From NCBI GenBank assembly GCA_016936295.1, contig JAFGYD010000224.1, positions 1 to 40,885 on the forward strand: DNA of 40,885 nucleotides, read 5' to 3'. The DNA comes from Spirochaetales bacterium. Lineage in GTDB: Bacteria > Spirochaetota > Spirochaetia > DSM-2461. Position numbers and translations under genes: made by a program. The notes beneath the pieces were generated by a model that made no database searches, had not been told where the DNA came from, and was given only the letters and a program-made list of their open reading frames with translations. This document shows positions 33,670 to 40,885 of this stretch, piece by piece. The number at the start of each line of letters is the position of its first letter. Positions within the stretch are counted from its first letter, which is position 1.

Positions 33670-34679
33670 CGATATATTTTTCCTTCATTTACAGTTAAAT
33701 AGTCCCAATTCATGGATTCAATAAATTGAGAATCGTGGGAAGAGACAAGAATTGTGGGCATCTCTCTGTAATGAATATCCTGTAATAACTCAATTAGAAC
33801 ACTACAACCCTTTTTATCTAAATGGGATGTTGGCTCATCTAATATAAAAAGCCCAGATCTCTGACAAATTAATCTTGCAAGATTAACCCTCTGTCTCTCA
33901 CCACCAGACAATTCGTAATAGATCCTGTTATATAATTCTAAAGCTCCTGTTCTTCTTAGAGAAATCTCTATTTGATAACTTTTCTCTTCCCCTTTTAACC
34001 CCATTAAAGCAGCAGATGATTTCATAATTTCACTAACTAAAACAGGCATGGATGCCCTATCATTATTTTGGGTTAATATACCTATTTTTCCTTTTTGAGG
34101 TAGAATAGATTCCCCCCTTCTCCTGTATAAAATTGAACCACTTAAACTTGGCTGAAGACCAGATATTGTTTTAAAAAAAGTAGTTTTCCCTTGCCCATTA
34201 TCACCTTTAACAATTAAAGCTTCACCTTCTTCTATAGTTAAATTAATGCTACTTAAAATCTTCTTTTTATTGTAACCACAACTTAAATCAGAACACTCAA
34301 TTTCAATACCCGAAAAAAGTCCTGCCCTTTTTTTTAGTATTCTATAGGCAGATTCAGAATCGTTAATATCTTCTAGCAAAGTTTCTGTTCTACACTTAAT
34401 TCTGTCAGTTAACTCGTCCCAGGATATATCTACATGATTTGCTTTAAATACTTCTAACCCTAATTTACTCAGTAAGCCAATATGAACTTTTTTAAAACCC
34501 ATATAACACATTAAATGGGCTGCAGCTCTACCAGCAATTTTGTCTTTTAAAAATAAACCGGAACAATTAATATTATTTAATTTAATATAATTTTCTAAAT
34601 CGAAAAGAGGATATACCCATCTTCCATTACTATGAAAAATAAGGTTTGTATTTTGATATACTTCTAAATTATTATTCAT
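33666..34679 (-). CDS. Metal ABC transporter ATPase with N-terminal DUF1893 domain
   Basis: A 337-residue fusion. Residues about 5-115 match the DUF1893 (TM1506-like) pattern: LKDKIAGRAAAHLMCYMG, KKVHIGLLSKLGLEVFKANH and DRIKCRTETLLEDI. Residues about 125-337 form an ABC ATPase with Walker A GDNGQGKTT, signature LSGGERQRVNLAR, Walker B LFILDEPTSHLD and switch His in VSSHDSQF. It powers the ZnuB-type permease downstream. DUF1893 is normally a stand-alone protein with a deaminase-like fold of unknown role, so a regulatory or sensing part is possible. A ribosome site (aaaggag) is present; first gene of the operon. Confidence 0.88.
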   Translation of the reverse strand: MNNNLEVYQNTNLIFHSNGRWVYPLFDLENYIKLNNINCSGLFLKDKIAGRAAAHLMCYMGFKKVHIGLLSKLGLEVFKANHVDISWDELTDRIKCRTETLLEDINDSESAYRILKKRAGLFSGIEIECSDLSCGYNKKKILSSINLTIEEGEALIVKGDNGQGKTTFFKTISGLQPSLSGSILYRRRGESILPQKGKIGILTQNNDRASMPVLVSEIMKSSAALMGLKGEEKSYQIEISLRRTGALELYNRIYYELSGGERQRVNLARLICQRSGLFILDEPTSHLDKKGCSVLIELLQDIHYREMPTILVSSHDSQFIESMNWDYLTVNEGKIYR

Positions 34680-34692
34680 GAATCTCCTTTCA

Positions 34693-34721
34693 TTGACTTT
34701 TGAATGTTTAATATTTAAAGT
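34693..34721 (+). promoter_or_regulatory. Promoter of the lipoprotein hydrolase gene, predicted leaderless
   Basis: TTGACT, a 17-base spacer and TAAAGT, ending 6 bases before ATG 34728. No Shine-Dalgarno is present. Confidence 0.65.
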
Positions 34722-34727
34722 TATTAT

Positions 34728-35426
34728 ATGATGAAATTTATAAAGTATTTAACCTTTATTCTATTAATAATTACCTTTTCCTGCTCTTCTAAACCTAATT
34801 TTAGCAATGAATCTATTCCTGAAAAAATAAGTGTTACTAGAACTAAATCAGGTTATATGATAAATCCTCTATGTTACGATATGAAAACAGGATTTATATT
34901 CTACCCTGGTGGGCTTGTAGAAGCTGAAGCTTATATACCCCAAATGTCAAAAATTGCTTTGGAGTCAAACATAGCTGTATTTATTGTAAAAATGCCATTA
35001 AATCTTGCAGTATTTAATCAAAATGGAGCAAAAAAAGTCTTAAAGGAGTTTGACTATATAAATGATTGGTATATAGGAGGACACTCCCTGGGTGGTGTAA
35101 TGGCTACATCATATTTGCAAAAAAATCCTTCAGTTTTTTCAGGATTAATACTTATGGCATCATATCCGACAGAAAAAATGTCTATATCTAATTTAAATAT
35201 AAAAGTTTTATCTATTAAAGGTAGCGACGATGGATTAGTTCTAAATTCGGATATAGATAGCAGCAAATATTTACTGCCAAAGGATACTATTTATATAACA
35301 ATTCCTGGTGGAAATCATGCTAAATTTGGCTCATACGGAGAACAAAAAGGAGATAATCCTGGGACTATCTCCGAATTTGAACAGCATCAGCAAGTAAGTA
35401 TTGCTGTTAAACAATTTTTAAAGTAA
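34728..35426 (+). CDS. Alpha/beta hydrolase lipoprotein
   Basis: A 232-residue protein with a lipoprotein signal ending IITFSC. The mature part is a small alpha/beta hydrolase of the hydrolase-5 type: FIFYPGGLVEAEAY, nucleophile elbow GGHSLGGVM near residue 115, acid candidate in IKGSDDGLV and His in IPGGNHAKFG. It is likely anchored in the envelope facing outward. The ATG 34728 (of two adjacent ATGs) is chosen from the promoter spacing. Its tail overlaps the convergent glycosidase gene by 20 bases. Confidence 0.85.
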   Translation: MMKFIKYLTFILLIITFSCSSKPNFSNESIPEKISVTRTKSGYMINPLCYDMKTGFIFYPGGLVEAEAYIPQMSKIALESNIAVFIVKMPLNLAVFNQNGAKKVLKEFDYINDWYIGGHSLGGVMATSYLQKNPSVFSGLILMASYPTEKMSISNLNIKVLSIKGSDDGLVLNSDIDSSKYLLPKDTIYITIPGGNHAKFGSYGEQKGDNPGTISEFEQHQQVSIAVKQFLK

Positions 35427-37626
35427 CTGTATTACTTTCCAGTGTACTACTTTTTACTCTAATTTTAGCCTCGCCCTTCTGGTTTAAAGTCTCAATCCAA
35501 AAACCAAACGCTCCACCTTTTAAAGTTAAAACAGATGGACCCTGTAGTTTTACCGGACCATCAATTTCAATGTTTACAGGTGTTTCGTAAAATGGAAGTA
35601 AGTTCCCATAATTATCTGTAACTTTAATAACAAACCTTGCAACATCTTTTTCACTAGATGAAAGTTCTATATCGTCTGAAACTAATTCCAGATTTTTTGG
35701 GAGAGGTCTACTAGAGAGTTTTTTAGTTATAACCTCTTTTCCATCTACAAAACCTTTAATTATTCCATCCTCCCATCGCATACCCCACTCACCCATTTCT
35801 GCTGGAGGAATTGATTCTGTATCAATAACAATTGGTGGATAAGGAAGATTACTAAAATGACCATCCTTTCTATAAATCTTAAATAATTTAGGGCTGTCTC
35901 CATATTGTAATTCAACATAGTCACAGTTTGTTAAAATTGTTAGTGGCATAATTCCACCTATGCTTCTCTCACCTCTGGCCCAAAATGTTACTGGTTCCAG
36001 TACAGGTTCTACTTTAGGGGAAACCTGTGATTTATAAACATAGGAGGCAAATTTAGGGATTCTAAAAATATCGGTAATACCGTGGTAACAAATCCTGTCC
36101 CCGGAACCAAAATCGTTGTGTGTATTATAATCATATAAACACCAACCAATAGCACCGGATATATTGTCATCTCCAAATGATGCATTTTGTACCCTTAAGT
36201 GTCTATTTACATGCTCCATCTGTCTCTCTTCGTTATCAAAACGTTTAGTAGGAAACATGTGTCCATTATACTCTGTTACTAAATATGGAACATTTTGAGA
36301 AAGTCCTGTTACATCTTTCTGATTCCTTAAAGCGGTCTCACCCCCATCTAGTACAAAGTCATTCATTGTATAAACATCTTCCAGCATTGAACTATTGGTA
36401 ATATATCTAACACCACCTGTCTGTCTAGTAGGATCCAGTTTTCTAGCAAGGTTATTTGTTCTTGTATAAAACTCATCGTTATCCTGGGATTCGTTTATTC
36501 GAACACCCCAAATAATTATTGATGGATGATTCCAATCCCTCTCAATCATCTCCTCTACATTTTTAACAGCAATATCCTGCCAGCCTTTGTTTCCTATATG
36601 CTGCCATCCTGGAATTTCCTCAAAAACTAAAAGACCTATCTCGTCACATCGATTTAAAAAATCTACCGATTGAGGATAGTGTGAAGTTCTAACTAAATTA
36701 AAATGCAGCTCATTTTTAATAATATCAGCATCTTTAATCTGAGCTCTTTTTGGCATAGCGTAACCAACATAAGGGAAGGATTGGTGCCTATTAATACCTA
36801 CAAGTTTTACTTTATTATTATTTAAGTAAAAACCTTCACTTGTAAATTTTACACTTCTAAAACCTACTCTTTCTGTTATTTCATCTGAATACGCACCTGC
36901 TGAAATAGATATTTTTACACTATATAAGTTTGGATTATCCAGATCCCACAACTCAATATTTTTAATATTATCTATACATAATCTAATCTCATTCTGTTTA
37001 TGTTCAAGGTTCAATTCTTTTTTAAAGTTATGTATTTGTATCCCTTTTGTAGTAAAAATATCAACTTCTAGTAAACAGTTTTTTTCTACCGATGAATTAT
37101 TTACATTTAGAATCAGGTCTACTTTTTTTTCAGATTCAAATATATTACCACACTCAATTTTTATTTTTTCAAAATATATTTCATCATATATACGTAGTTC
37201 AACATCCCTATATATTCCACCATAGGTTAAATAGTCTATCTGTCCACCAAAAGGAGGAATACTCTCCAACTCCCTTGAATCAACAACTACTGTAATTATA
37301 TTTTTACCTACTTTTGCACTCTCTGTAATATCAAATTCAAATGGGGTATATCCTCCTGAATGCTCTCCAACCAGTTGTTCATTACAGTAAACAGTTGCCT
37401 TTGTCATTACTCCATGAAAATAGATAGTAGCCCTCTTACTTCCCTTTAGCGCTCCTATTTCAATCTCTTTTCTATAACACGAAATAAATTGAAATAATTT
37501 TTCGTCAAAATAGTTATAAGGCAGTTCAATATTCGTGTGGGGTAAATTCACCTTCTCAAAAGTCATATTTTCGCCATACACAGGGGAGTACAGCCATTGG
37601 TTATTTAATCTAGTTATATCTCTCAT
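35407..37626 (-). CDS. Glycoside hydrolase family 2 protein (beta-galactosidase/glucuronidase type)
   Basis: A 739-residue GH2 enzyme with the standard order: sugar-binding jelly roll (about 1-160), immunoglobulin-like domain, TIM barrel (about 275-560) and C-terminal beta domains. The acid/base Glu is in IIWGVRINESQDN and the nucleophile Glu in LVTEYNGHMFPT. VGINRHQSFPYVG marks the barrel start. No signal peptide is present, so it acts in the cytoplasm on imported glycosides. The EbgR-like LacI regulator upstream favours a beta-galactoside, but that is inference. It has its own promoter, with the ATG 6 bases after the -10. Confidence 0.9.
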   Translation of the reverse strand: MRDITRLNNQWLYSPVYGENMTFEKVNLPHTNIELPYNYFDEKLFQFISCYRKEIEIGALKGSKRATIYFHGVMTKATVYCNEQLVGEHSGGYTPFEFDITESAKVGKNIITVVVDSRELESIPPFGGQIDYLTYGGIYRDVELRIYDEIYFEKIKIECGNIFESEKKVDLILNVNNSSVEKNCLLEVDIFTTKGIQIHNFKKELNLEHKQNEIRLCIDNIKNIELWDLDNPNLYSVKISISAGAYSDEITERVGFRSVKFTSEGFYLNNNKVKLVGINRHQSFPYVGYAMPKRAQIKDADIIKNELHFNLVRTSHYPQSVDFLNRCDEIGLLVFEEIPGWQHIGNKGWQDIAVKNVEEMIERDWNHPSIIIWGVRINESQDNDEFYTRTNNLARKLDPTRQTGGVRYITNSSMLEDVYTMNDFVLDGGETALRNQKDVTGLSQNVPYLVTEYNGHMFPTKRFDNEERQMEHVNRHLRVQNASFGDDNISGAIGWCLYDYNTHNDFGSGDRICYHGITDIFRIPKFASYVYKSQVSPKVEPVLEPVTFWARGERSIGGIMPLTILTNCDYVELQYGDSPKLFKIYRKDGHFSNLPYPPIVIDTESIPPAEMGEWGMRWEDGIIKGFVDGKEVITKKLSSRPLPKNLELVSDDIELSSSEKDVARFVIKVTDNYGNLLPFYETPVNIEIDGPVKLQGPSVLTLKGGAFGFWIETLNQKGEAKIRVKSSTLESNTVTLKIV

Positions 37627-37632
37627 AAGACA

Positions 37633-37661
37633 ATAATAGTATTGTTTTTATTTATTGTCAA
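37633..37661 (-). promoter_or_regulatory. GH2 gene promoter, predicted leaderless
   Basis: On the minus strand TTGACA (perfect), a 17-base spacer and TATTAT, with exactly 6 bases to the ATG at 37626. No Shine-Dalgarno is present. The repeated half-sites at 37664-37703 lie immediately upstream. Confidence 0.85.
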
Positions 37662-37663
37662 TT

Positions 37664-37703
37664 TTTTACTAAAAATTTGTAGTAAAATTATTAATTTTTA
37701 CTA
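37664..37703. promoter_or_regulatory. Three alternating half-sites TTTTACTA, possible regulator sites
   Basis: TTTTACTA at 37664, its complement TAGTAAAA at 37680 and TTTTACTA at 37696 occur at exact 16-base steps in alternating orientation. They abut the -35 of the GH2 promoter and run into the end of the LacI gene. Two overlapping 24-base inverted repeats result. They lack the central CG usual in LacI operators, and AT-rich DNA makes chance matches easier. Confidence 0.4.
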
Positions 37704-38680
37704 TTAACAGATCCTCTTTCAATAATTCTTGTTGGTATGGTTATCTTCTTTGGAATTTTTCGTCCATTAAATCTCTCTAAAAGGAGTTCCAAGCCACACT
37801 CACCCATAAATTCCGACTCTATTTTAACTGTAGTTAAAGGAGGTGTTGTATATTTAGCAGAAGGAATATCATTTACCCCAACAATAGAGATGTCATTTGG
37901 CACATTAATTCCACGTTCATGTAGTGCTTTTATTGCACCTACAGCAACAGAGTCTGTAAGAGCAAATACCACTTCTGGTAATTTCCCGGAATTAATCATA
38001 CTAATCATAGATTTATATCCTCCTTCCGGAGTTAGTGGACAGTGAAAGATAAACTCTTTGTCAATTAAATTTCTATTACTCAAATAGTCCCAAAAAGCTC
38101 TCTCCCTAACTATATCATCACCTAATAAACCAAAGGTTTTAAATCCTTTATTTACCAAAAAATCTAACATTTTAGTTACTGCAAGGTTTGTTTCGGCTAT
38201 AACAGAGTCAAAAGTATCGTTAGGAGGGGTATAGTCAATAAAAACAACATCTTTTATATGTGTTGTTATCTCTTTAAACTCTCTTTTTTCAAAATTTCCT
38301 ATGGCAATTACTCCATCGAGTTTTTCGTTATGAATTTTAGAAAAATCCAGATTGCCCTTATATATTTTTACAAGTTTTACACTGTTATTTGCACAAGCCT
38401 TCTCAACCCCTAACCTAATAGAGATATAGTATGGGTCATCAAGTTCCTGTTCAACAGATAAGTTATGTATCAACCCTACAGTAGTTACCTTTGTATTCTT
38501 TTTTTTACTTCTGCTATTCTTTCTATTTCTTGGAATTTGATAATCCAGCTCCTCGGCTATTTCCAGAATTGTTTTTCTAGTTTCTGTAGAAACAGATAAT
38601 TTTTCATCATAATTTAGAACTCTGGAGACAGTTGTAATAGAGACTCCAGTACGCTCTGCAATATCTTTAATTGTTGCCAT
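37691..38680 (-). CDS. LacI-family transcriptional regulator, EbgR-like
   Basis: A 329-residue repressor with an N-terminal helix-turn-helix and hinge (ATIKDIAERTGVSITTVSRVLN) and a periplasmic-binding-type ligand domain. The run of features YYISIRLGVEKAC, FIDYTPPND, FALTDSVAVGAIKALHERGINVP and VGVNDIPSAKYTTPPLTTV follows E. coli EbgR closely. It lies 64 bases upstream of the GH2 gene on the same strand, its probable target. A ribosome site (gaggt) precedes the ATG. The 18-base gap to the upstream ABC permease gene leaves co-transcription with the exporter possible. Confidence 0.92.
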   Translation of the reverse strand: MATIKDIAERTGVSITTVSRVLNYDEKLSVSTETRKTILEIAEELDYQIPRNRKNSRSKKKNTKVTTVGLIHNLSVEQELDDPYYISIRLGVEKACANNSVKLVKIYKGNLDFSKIHNEKLDGVIAIGNFEKREFKEITTHIKDVVFIDYTPPNDTFDSVIAETNLAVTKMLDFLVNKGFKTFGLLGDDIVRERAFWDYLSNRNLIDKEFIFHCPLTPEGGYKSMISMINSGKLPEVVFALTDSVAVGAIKALHERGINVPNDISIVGVNDIPSAKYTTPPLTTVKIESEFMGECGLELLLERFNGRKIPKKITIPTRIIERGSVNSKN

Positions 38681-38698
38681 TACTACCTCATAACTACC

Positions 38699-39388
38699 CT
38701 ACAATATTTTACTAAAAAAAACTACAGGAAACACAGTTATTACTAAAGCAGAAGCAAACCCTATTAAAATTTCAGATAAATTATTTGAAAAAAATATTTT
38801 TTCAAACCAGAATGGTGGAAATATAGATAATAGATTAGTAAAAATAGAATGATTAAAATATGGAACAATCCCACTAAAAATAATAAGAGATATTAATTTA
38901 GCCTTTGTTAGAGCTTCTACTTTATTTTTTGAAAATCTTACAATTACAATAGCAAAATATGGAGCCATTAAAGATGTGGCGATAAAAAATATAAATATTC
39001 TAAAACTAAAACTCTCTCCTACTAAAAGAGCTATAATTACATTAAAAATAAAACCAACTACTGCACCTGTTAAACTCTTTATATAAATATATCCTCTTAA
39101 TGATATTGGTGTTACAGCTATAAAACTTAAAACATCTAAATCTCTTTCGTCCATAAGTTGCAACCCTAAAACCATTCCTAAAAGAAGGGGAATCATTAAA
39201 TATAGGATAAACAGTATAAATTCGTAATAAGTGTAAATATCAATCCATGTTAAAAGATATGGTCTAATTATAGGTAAACCCAATTTAATAAAACCAAAAA
39301 TTAAAAATGGAACAAAAACTAATAATATTGAAATGGGATCCCTTAAAATAGATTTTTTTTGCCCAGATAGAATATTAAATATTTTCAT
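38699..39388 (-). CDS. ABC-type exporter membrane protein (second permease)
   Basis: The start is placed at ATG 39388 (MKIFNILSGQKKSILRDP, 229 residues), which has a ribosome site (agaggag) 7 bases upstream; the ORF-track start at 39418 adds ten residues without a site. About six hydrophobic helices are seen, with the ABC-2 feature VLGLQLMDERDLDVLSFIAVTPIS. It overlaps the first permease gene by 14 bases and forms the exporter with it and the ATPase. Substrate unknown. Confidence 0.82.
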   Translation of the reverse strand: MKIFNILSGQKKSILRDPISILLVFVPFLIFGFIKLGLPIIRPYLLTWIDIYTYYEFILFILYLMIPLLLGMVLGLQLMDERDLDVLSFIAVTPISLRGYIYIKSLTGAVVGFIFNVIIALLVGESFSFRIFIFFIATSLMAPYFAIVIVRFSKNKVEALTKAKLISLIIFSGIVPYFNHSIFTNLLSIFPPFWFEKIFFSNNLSEILIGFASALVITVFPVVFFSKIL

Positions 39389-40070
39389 TTTTATTCTCCT
39401 CTGTTTTAACAACACCAATAAAAATAATAATGCATAAAATAGTTAGATATAATAATGAATAGATTAAATCCAATAGGGATATATTAGAATTGATAGCACC
39501 AAAAATAAGTTTTAAAGATGCTGTAGATGGTAGTATATAGAACAGCATAGAACTATTTAAACCTAGAATATAAAATATTGGTAAAGCTAAAGGAGAGATT
39601 AAAAATCCTCCAATAAGAAGATAGAGTGTTATTTTCTTTACATAATTAGAAATTATCATTCCCAATAAAATAAATATAAAAGATGTAGATATTATTCCAA
39701 AGAGAAGCAGAAACCAGTTTATTTTAAATCCAATAACTACACCAACTATAACGACTGAAACAAAAAGAGTAACACTTGTTAAAGATATACATTTAGCTAG
39801 CACATACTCCTCTATTTTTACGGGAGTAATAAATAGTGCTGTGGTTACATTTTGCTCTCTTTCAAAAAAAAGTATTGCTCCAATAAAAAAGAAACCAATA
39901 AATGTAGGGTCACTAAAAATAATTAGTGGAGTTATTATATTTGTAATACTCCCCGATAGTAACTTTAAAATAACAATATAAAATAAAGTAATAATGGAAT
40001 AGACAGTATAAAACCCCTGTCTAAATTGAAATTTGATATCCTGTTGAACAAGGGTTATAAGATTTTTCAT
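39375..40070 (-). CDS. ABC-2 type exporter permease
   Basis: A 231-residue protein with about six hydrophobic helices. The start (LITLVQQDIKFQFRQGFYTVY) and FFEREQNVTTALFITPVKIEEYVLAK follow the ABC-2 permease pattern. Paired half-size permeases of this kind form exporters for peptides, lipids or drugs. It overlaps the ATPase gene by 4 bases and the second permease by 14. Confidence 0.82.
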   Translation of the reverse strand: MKNLITLVQQDIKFQFRQGFYTVYSIITLFYIVILKLLSGSITNIITPLIIFSDPTFIGFFFIGAILFFEREQNVTTALFITPVKIEEYVLAKCISLTSVTLFVSVVIVGVVIGFKINWFLLLFGIISTSFIFILLGMIISNYVKKITLYLLIGGFLISPLALPIFYILGLNSSMLFYILPSTASLKLIFGAINSNISLLDLIYSLLYLTILCIIIFIGVVKTEENKNENI

Positions 40071-40885
40071 ACTAAACTTCTCCCTGTAACATCTATAAAG
40101 ACATCGTCAAGGGTAGCTTCTAATGTTCTTATCCGCTTAATATTACTATTGTTAATTATATTTATGAATTGGTTATTATTTTTTAAATCATTTAATGGGA
40201 ATCTATCAAATTTTACATCATTTCCTTGAGTGTGCTCAATTTCAACCTCTTTTTTCCCATATAAATACATTAGGTTAGAAGGAGAATCAATTAGTTTTAT
40301 CTCCCCATCCACAATAAAAGCAACTCTATTACACAGATCCGAGGCAACTTGCATATTATGTGTAGTAATAAATATAGTTGTTCCTTCATCCCTTTTTTTC
40401 TCTATTAACCCTTTAATTATTGCTGAATTTACCGGGTCTAAGCCACTGGTTGGTTCATCTAAAAAGACTAATGATGGTTTATTAATAAATGCACGTATAA
40501 AGTTTAATCTCATCTTCATACCTTTTGAAAAAGTGGATACTTTTTTATCAGCATCACTTAACAAACCAACACTTTTTAACAACTCTTTTAAATCCTCTGT
40601 TTTTTCTTTATAAAATGATGAAAAAAATTCTAAATTTTCCATTGCTGTAAATTGAGTATATAAATTGGGAAATTCAAAGGAAACCCCAATGTTTTCATAG
40701 TATTCCCTTCCCATAGAAGATAATTCATAATTATCAATTTTAACACTACCGGAATATCCCCTATTTAGGCCTGTTAATACTTTTTGTGTAGTACTCTTTC
40801 CTGCACCAGAGGGTCCTAAAAAACCAAAGATTTCACCCTTATTTACATTAAAACTAATATTATTAACAGTAACAGTTCTATTACC
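40067..40885 (-). CDS. ABC exporter ATP-binding protein; 5' end outside window
   Basis: The ORF-track entry begins at an internal Met (40714). The same frame stays open to base 40885 and encodes the missing Walker A, GPSGAGKSTT, preceded by VNKGEIFGFL, so only the first residues are off the window. Further motifs are TFSKGMKMRLNF (signature), LVFLDEPTSGLD (Walker B) and ITTHNMQ (switch His). A C-terminal part ends TLEATLDDVFIDVTG, as in drug/lipid exporter ATPases. It precedes two permease genes with a 4-base overlap. Confidence 0.93.
   Translation of the reverse strand, partial: GNRTVTVNNISFNVNKGEIFGFLGPSGAGKSTTQKVLTGLNRGYSGSVKIDNYELSSMGREYYENIGVSFEFPNLYTQFTAMENLEFFSSFYKEKTEDLKELLKSVGLLSDADKKVSTFSKGMKMRLNFIRAFINKPSLVFLDEPTSGLDPVNSAIIKGLIEKKRDEGTTIFITTHNMQVASDLCNRVAFIVDGEIKLIDSPSNLMYLYGKKEVEIEHTQGNDVKFDRFPLNDLKNNNQFINIINNSNIKRIRTLEATLDDVFIDVTGRSLV

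Noticed and set aside
40230-40613. Plus-strand 127-residue ORF
   Set aside because: It is antisense to the ABC ATPase gene with intact Walker B and signature motifs.
1-40885. tRNA genes, CRISPR arrays and transposases
   Set aside because: Reading both strands gave no T-arm consensus with a cloverleaf, no regularly spaced direct repeats and no transposase-like protein in the ORF track.

Overview
The window is about 41 kb of AT-rich bacterial chromosome with tightly packed genes, many overlapping by 1-14 bases. No tRNA, rRNA, CRISPR array, insertion sequence or phage gene was seen. The gene mix (lipoproteins with C-terminated lipoboxes, REC-GGDEF plus HDOD signalling, a Ser/Thr kinase with an adjacent metallophosphoesterase, class 1B dihydroorotate dehydrogenase, ankyrin lipoproteins) suggests a free-living anaerobic spirochaete of the Spirochaetaceae type. 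That assignment is an inference from gene content, not from a marker gene.

Layout. 1-0.9 kb: 3' end of an ammonium channel gene and its PII regulator. 0.9-3.5 kb: two overlapping tRNA methylthiotransferases (MtaB, MiaB) on the minus strand. 3.5-7.3 kb: a PhnP-like hydrolase, ribosomal protein L28, an unknown protein, a DtxR/MntR-type regulator and pyrK-pyrD. 7.3-10.4 kb: a nucleotidyltransferase, a stand-alone degenerate DnaE-type PHP protein and a MATE exporter. 10.4-18.8 kb: a long minus-strand operon running aminotransferase, anchored unknown protein, esterase, MoxR, DUF58, membrane protein, LemA and two TPM-domain proteins. 18.8-21.6 kb: REC-REC-GGDEF and HDOD genes. 21.6-26.1 kb: Ser/Thr kinase plus phosphatase, then asnB. 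26.3-30.9 kb: a tandem pair of DUF1266-ankyrin lipoproteins, the first frameshifted near its end. 30.9-34.7 kb: a zinc-type ABC importer whose ATPase carries an N-terminal DUF1893 domain, plus an M29 aminopeptidase. 34.7-40.9 kb: an alpha/beta hydrolase lipoprotein, a GH2 glycosidase with an EbgR-like LacI regulator, and an ABC exporter cut by the window end.

Two observations stand out. First, the 155-base leader of the aminotransferase operon looks like a complete ribosome-controlled attenuator: a canonical promoter, a 22-codon leader ORF ending Leu-His-Leu-Leu-Trp-stop, a 1:2 hairpin, a 2:3 antiterminator and a 3:4 intrinsic terminator with seven U. Second, many first genes of transcription units in the window have no Shine-Dalgarno sequence. 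Instead a -10 hexamer ends 6-7 bases before the ATG, often with a TTGACA-like -35 at 17 bases, which predicts leaderless mRNAs. Genes inside operons mostly keep Shine-Dalgarno sites. The leader ORF itself is predicted to be leaderless.
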